Origin: an uncultured Bacteroidales bacterium
GTDB taxonomy: Bacteria > Bacteroidota > Bacteroidia > Bacteroidales > Paludibacteraceae
Assembly (NCBI GenBank): GCA_946186915.1
Contig: CAMHOY010000007.1
Location: 1-64,000 of the forward strand
DNA length: 64,000 bases
Direction: 5' to 3'
Below are positions 61,012-64,000 of this stretch, piece by piece (position 1 is the stretch's first letter; each line of letters starts with the position of its first letter). The notes beneath the pieces were generated by a model that saw only the letters and a program-made list of their open reading frames with translations, did not search any database and had not been told where the DNA came from. The position numbers and the translations under genes are program-made.

Positions 61012-62353
61012 AACCTTTCCGTTTATCCTCTACCTTCAGGGCGAGACTCAGCAGGAAAGCGAGTACGCCGAAGGACGCAAATACGATCATCGGCACGAGA
61101 TATCCGTTGGTAGCGACGCGCAGCTTGCCGATGAGCAGCGGCACGAGGCACAGTCCTACGTTCTGCACCCAGAAGATAAGGCAATACGCCGAACCCAGCA
61201 CTTTCTCATCGATGATCTTCGGCACGGACGGCCACATCGATGCCGGCACGAGCGAGAAGCTGACGCCGAGGACGAGGATAGTGATCAGTGCCAAGGTCTT
61301 GCTCGGATAAGCGGGCAGGACGAACGCGAAGACGCAGTGACAGGCGATCATGATGACCGCGCCGAGGAGCATCATAGACGCTCCCTTGCCCTTATAGTCG
61401 ATGAACGCACCGAGGAAGGGAGTCAATACCATCGCCAGTATCGGGAACCACTTGAAGAGACCTGCCGCTTCGGAGTTGCTGATATTCAGGGTCTCCTCCA
61501 GGAAGTTCGTCGCGAAACGCTGGAAGGGGAAGATAGCCGAGTAATAGAGCACGCACAGGAGCGCGATGATCCAGAACATCTTCGAGGTAAGGATCTGCTT
61601 GAGGTCCGATACATGGAACTCGTCCTCCGGGTCTTTCTCTTCGGTAGCCTCTCCGAGCGCAACGAGTTGCTGGTCGAACTTCGTATCCATGATGGTGAAG
61701 ACGAAGAAATTAAGCAGTCCGATCACGAGCAGCGCCGACGCGAAGAGCAGCGGGGCTACAACAGAGTTGGTGCCATCGACCGCAAAGCGCTCACTAAGCA
61801 TCGGTGCGAACCACATGGCGGCAAACACGCCGAGACGCGCAATCGCCATCTCTAGGCCCATCGCCAATGCCATCTCTTTGCCTTTGAACCATTTAGCCAG
61901 AATCTTGCTTACCGTCGTACCTGCCATCTCGCATCCGCAACCGAAGATCATGAAACCGAACATCGCCAACTTGGCGCTACCCGGCATGGCGGGCCACCAC
62001 GCATTCAGCCATTCTACGGTATTGGCCTCCGGCCAGGAGATACCCCAGAACTTAATCGCGGCACCGATGACCATCAGGCTGGCACTCAACAAGCCCGTGA
62101 AGCGTACACCCATCTTGTCGAGGATGATACCCGCGAGGATGAGGAAACCGAAGACATTGAGCAGGTATTCTCCGGCAGCGTACGTACCGAAGTCACCGCG
62201 GTCCCAGTTCAGACTCTCTTCCAGCAGCGAGGCCAGCGGAGAGAGGATATCGACGAACATATAGGCGAAGAACATCATCGATGCCACCAGCACCAATACC
62301 GCCCAACGCGCCACCGCACTATCGCGGAGTGTCTTTTGTATCTTTTCTACCAT
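60983..62353 (-). CDS. MFS transporter of unknown substrate
   Basis: A 456-residue twelve-helix major facilitator. The first half has MFFAYMFVDILSPLASLLEESLNWDRGDFG and GIILDKMGVRFTG (helix 2-3 signature). The second half has GAFIDYKGKGASMMLLGA and LGVSFSLVPASMWPSVPKIID. The style is of the MFSD1/oxalate-formate-like branch. The central loop is acidic (EATEEKDPEDEFH). It lies between bamA-skp and murF genes and overlaps murF by 29 nt, so an envelope-related substrate such as a peptide or cell-wall fragment is possible (inference). Confidence 0.8.
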   Translation of the reverse strand: MVEKIQKTLRDSAVARWAVLVLVASMMFFAYMFVDILSPLASLLEESLNWDRGDFGTYAAGEYLLNVFGFLILAGIILDKMGVRFTGLLSASLMVIGAAIKFWGISWPEANTVEWLNAWWPAMPGSAKLAMFGFMIFGCGCEMAGTTVSKILAKWFKGKEMALAMGLEMAIARLGVFAAMWFAPMLSERFAVDGTNSVVAPLLFASALLVIGLLNFFVFTIMDTKFDQQLVALGEATEEKDPEDEFHVSDLKQILTSKMFWIIALLCVLYYSAIFPFQRFATNFLEETLNISNSEAAGLFKWFPILAMVLTPFLGAFIDYKGKGASMMLLGAVIMIACHCVFAFVLPAYPSKTLALITILVLGVSFSLVPASMWPSVPKIIDEKVLGSAYCLIFWVQNVGLCLVPLLIGKLRVATNGYLVPMIVFASFGVLAFLLSLALKVEDKRKGYGLELPNKK

Positions 62354-62444
62354 GAGTGTAGGAAAATTTAGATTTCTTCTTCAGCCATTCTGCCTTTTTC
62401 TTCTCGTACTCGGCATAATGGGATTCCAAATAGCCGTCAGCCAT
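62319..62444 (-). CDS. Small 41-residue ORF coupled to skp
   Basis: Starts MADGYLESHYAEYEKKKAEWLKKK and is very rich in Lys/Glu/Tyr. Its ATG overlaps the stop of the OmpH gene as TAATG, the same junction used by real gene pairs in this genome. Its end overlaps the MFS start by 35 nt in another frame. Bacteroidetes have short proteins with a similar 'M.D..LE..Y..YE.RKA.WL' opening, to my memory. No function. Length too short to be sure from one genome. Confidence 0.5.
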   Translation of the reverse strand: MADGYLESHYAEYEKKKAEWLKKKSKFSYTHGRKDTKDTPR

Positions 62445-62935
62445 TATTTAATTCCGAGTTCTTTCTTGACTGCGGGAGTCACATCCTTGGCGTCATTGCC
62501 GACATGTACCATCGCTGCGGAGTCGAAGATATAGGTGTATGCCTCGCGCTCGCCTACGGCCTTGATGGCTTTGGACATGCGCTCGTGAACCGGCGTGAGC
62601 AGTTCCTGCTGTTTCTTCTGGATGTCTTGCTCGGCAGTCTGATAGAACAACTGGATACGTTGCTGCATCTCCTGCAACTCCTGCTGGCGGATCTGCTTTA
62701 CAGCGTCTGCCATGGTTGCTTCTTGAGCCTGATAATCCTGGTATTTCTTCTGGAACTCCTCGTTCATCGAAGCCAATTGATTCTCATACTGCGCCTGGAT
62801 GGTATCCATTTGTAATTTGACTTTAGCTACTTCCGGCATCTGAGCGAACAACTCTTGCGTGTTAATGTGACCGAATTTCTGTGCGCTGACTGCCATCGGC
62901 AGGATCAGCATCATTGCGATAATAATCTTTTTCAT
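62444..62935 (-). CDS. skp: Periplasmic chaperone Skp/OmpH
   Basis: A 163-residue OmpH-family chaperone of outer-membrane proteins. Signal MKKIIIAMMLILPMAVSA, then AQKFGHINTQELFAQMPEVAKVKLQMD, a long helical tentacle region (about 40-125, with QKKYQDYQAQEATM) and a C-terminal strand AYTYIFDSAAMVHVG. It follows a paralogue and bamA, as is standard. Confidence 0.92.
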   Translation of the reverse strand: MKKIIIAMMLILPMAVSAQKFGHINTQELFAQMPEVAKVKLQMDTIQAQYENQLASMNEEFQKKYQDYQAQEATMADAVKQIRQQELQEMQQRIQLFYQTAEQDIQKKQQELLTPVHERMSKAIKAVGEREAYTYIFDSAAMVHVGNDAKDVTPAVKKELGIK

Positions 62936-62941
62936 TTCAAA

Positions 62942-62969
62942 TTTATGATTTATGATTTATAATTTATTA
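62942..62969 (+). repeat. 7-nt tandem array between the two skp genes
   Basis: TTTATGA, TTTATGA, TTTATAA, TTTATTA in tandem. Confidence 0.7.
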
Positions 62970-62974
62970 TTTCT

Positions 62975-63493
62975 TTATTTGGCGCCAAGTTTCATAAGCA
63001 CCTGGTCGGATATATCGAGTTTGGAGGACATGTATATCAATGCGGGGTCCGCCGAACGGTCCTTGACGATGTCGATACGCTTCTCGCTCGCCAGGTCCTG
63101 GATGGCATTGTATATCTCGTCCTGTATGGGTTTGATGAGCGCTTCGCGCTTCTTGTACAGTTCTCCGTCCTGTCCGAAATACTTGCGCTTGAGTTCCAAT
63201 ACCTCCTGCTCTTTCTTGACAATCTCGTCTTCGCGCTGCGCCCGCATGGTCTCGGAGAGGAAGATCTGCTCTGTCTGGTAGTTCGTTGCCATGACGCGTG
63301 CTTCCTGCTGCATTGCGTCGATCTCTTTCTGCCAGCGCTTGGAGAGCATCGTCAACTGTTCGTTCGCCTGCTCGTACTGAGCCAGGTTCTTCAGGATATA
63401 CTGCATGTCGATATAGGCTATCGACTGGTCCTTTGCATAAACCGTGCCACAAATCAGCAGGGCTGCGAATAAAAGTATACTAATTTTTTTCAT
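62975..63493 (-). CDS. Periplasmic chaperone Skp/OmpH paralogue
   Basis: A 172-residue OmpH-family protein. Signal MKKISILLFAALLICGTVYA, then SIAYIDMQYILKNLAQYEQANEQLTMLSKRWQKEIDAM, tentacle helices with Gln/Glu/Lys and VKDRSADPALIYMSSKLDISDQVL at the C-terminus. Pairs with the next skp; in many Bacteroidetes two copies follow bamA. ATG at 63493; a GTG two codons upstream (63499) is possible. Confidence 0.92.
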   Translation of the reverse strand: MKKISILLFAALLICGTVYAKDQSIAYIDMQYILKNLAQYEQANEQLTMLSKRWQKEIDAMQQEARVMATNYQTEQIFLSETMRAQREDEIVKKEQEVLELKRKYFGQDGELYKKREALIKPIQDEIYNAIQDLASEKRIDIVKDRSADPALIYMSSKLDISDQVLMKLGAK

Positions 63494-63496
63494 AAT

Positions 63497-63538
63497 CACT
63501 AAACGCTAAACTCTAAACTCTAAACTCTAAACACTAAA
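63497..63538 (+). repeat. 7-nt tandem array between bamA and skp
   Basis: Six units: CACTAAA, CGCTAAA, three CTCTAAA, CACTAAA. It fills the whole gap between the two genes. Confidence 0.88.
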
Positions 63539-63541
63539 CTT

Positions 63542-64000
63542 TTACAGCTCCTGTCCGAGTACGAAGTGGAACTGACTGCCGCTATACTGCTTGCTGCCGT
63601 TGATGTCGTCGAATCCCCAGCCCCAGTCTATACCGAGCAGTCCGAACATCGGCAGGTAGATACGTACGCCGACACCGGCTGCTCGCTTGAGGTCGAAGGG
63701 GTTGTAGTCGGTGATGTCCGCGAAGCAGTTTCCTGCCTCGAGGAAGGCGAGCGCCCATATCGTAGCGCTCTGTTCAAGCGAGATGGGGTATCGCAACTCC
63801 ATGGTGAACTTGTTATACACGTATCCCATGTTTCGTCCCGTAGCAGGGTCGTACGGGGTGAGTGAACCGGCCGAGTAACCACGCATCGCCACGTAGTCGG
63901 TGGACAGCGTCGAATAGCTGGACATACCGTCACCACCCATGTAATACGTCTCGAACGGCGACTTGGCATACTGGTTGTAATGACCGAGGTAACCGAACTC
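63542..64000 (-). CDS. bamA: BamA outer-membrane assembly factor (C-terminal part)
   Basis: The frame stays open to the right edge, so this is the last ~150 residues of a longer protein. The C-terminal beta-barrel of BamA is seen: FETYYMGGDGMSS, the RGY motif in VAMRGYSAGSLTP, KFTMELRYPISLEQSATIWALAFLEAGN and GVGVRIYLPMFGLLGIDWGWGFD, ending FHFVLGQEL, the typical terminal strand with Phe. It inserts barrels into the outer membrane; the downstream Skp chaperones feed it. Confidence 0.93.
   Translation of the reverse strand, partial: EFGYLGHYNQYAKSPFETYYMGGDGMSSYSTLSTDYVAMRGYSAGSLTPYDPATGRNMGYVYNKFTMELRYPISLEQSATIWALAFLEAGNCFADITDYNPFDLKRAAGVGVRIYLPMFGLLGIDWGWGFDDINGSKQYSGSQFHFVLGQEL

Overview
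The window is chromosomal DNA from a member of the Bacteroidota, most likely order Bacteroidales. Four things point there. Promoters follow the TTTG / TAnnTTTG pattern of the Bacteroidetes primary sigma factor, with a 20-nt gap at nearly every site. Shine-Dalgarno sequences are essentially absent, except before rpsU. A 2669-residue secreted protein ends in a type IX secretion (T9SS) sorting domain. Several families are typical of this phylum (a DUF4290-like protein, BspA-type LRR, eukaryote-type GlgB, ExuT/UxaC/KdgK/Eda). No finer placement is possible from sequence alone. I see no rRNA, CRISPR, prophage, transposase or integrase. This is ordinary core chromosome with one tRNA and one probable ncRNA.

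Layout. 1-1.3 kb: Bor-like lipoprotein behind a ~210-nt structured RNA with its own terminator. 1.3-4.9 kb (+): cca, parE, small Cys-rich membrane protein. 4.9-11.1 kb (-): nagB-cysS-M15-like lipoprotein, then YhcH-glgB-thioredoxin lipoprotein. 11.2-13.2 kb (+): pullulanase lipoprotein. 13.2-15.7 kb (-): uvrB and rplS. 16-23 kb (-): a TPR-HTH regulator, a short HTH paralogue, an SPFH-GYF protein and three unrecognised membrane proteins, possibly a membrane-stress assembly. 23.1-24.4 kb (+): aroC and a PspC protein. 24.4-29.1 kb (-): hexuronate operon uxaC-kdgK-eda-exuT. 29.3-30.3 kb (+): polyprenyl synthase. 30.2-34.9 kb (-): tightly coupled EEP-DUF4290-prs-M28-sufC-sufD. 35-38.4 kb (+): ssb-acyltransferase-GT4-GT2. 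38.5-41.3 kb (+): tonB, recG. 41.3-41.7 kb (-): tRNA-Leu and rpsU. 41.8-43 kb (+): tcdA and an orphan. 43-50 kb (-): LRR protein, phosphohexomutase, hpt, hflX, lemA, TPM protein, rpsO. 50.3-58.8 kb (-): the giant T9SS protein and its small membrane partner. 58.9-64 kb (-): bamA (cut by the window edge), two Skp/OmpH proteins, a 41-residue ORF, an MFS transporter, murF and a coiled-coil protein.

Genes are packed with TAATG, ATGA and TTGA stop/start overlaps, so translational coupling is the rule. Most operons start at a clear promoter and several end at bidirectional hairpins.

The most unusual property is a set of short tandem arrays with 7-, 8- or 11-nt periods. Each locus has its own private unit sequence. 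They sit in about nineteen places, mostly in gene junctions, but also in-frame inside cca, tcdA and murF and at the ends of uvrB and another gene. A second, GC-rich palindromic repeat family occurs three times, once inside cysS. Housekeeping proteins in this genome therefore carry extra peptide segments that look like repeat insertions.
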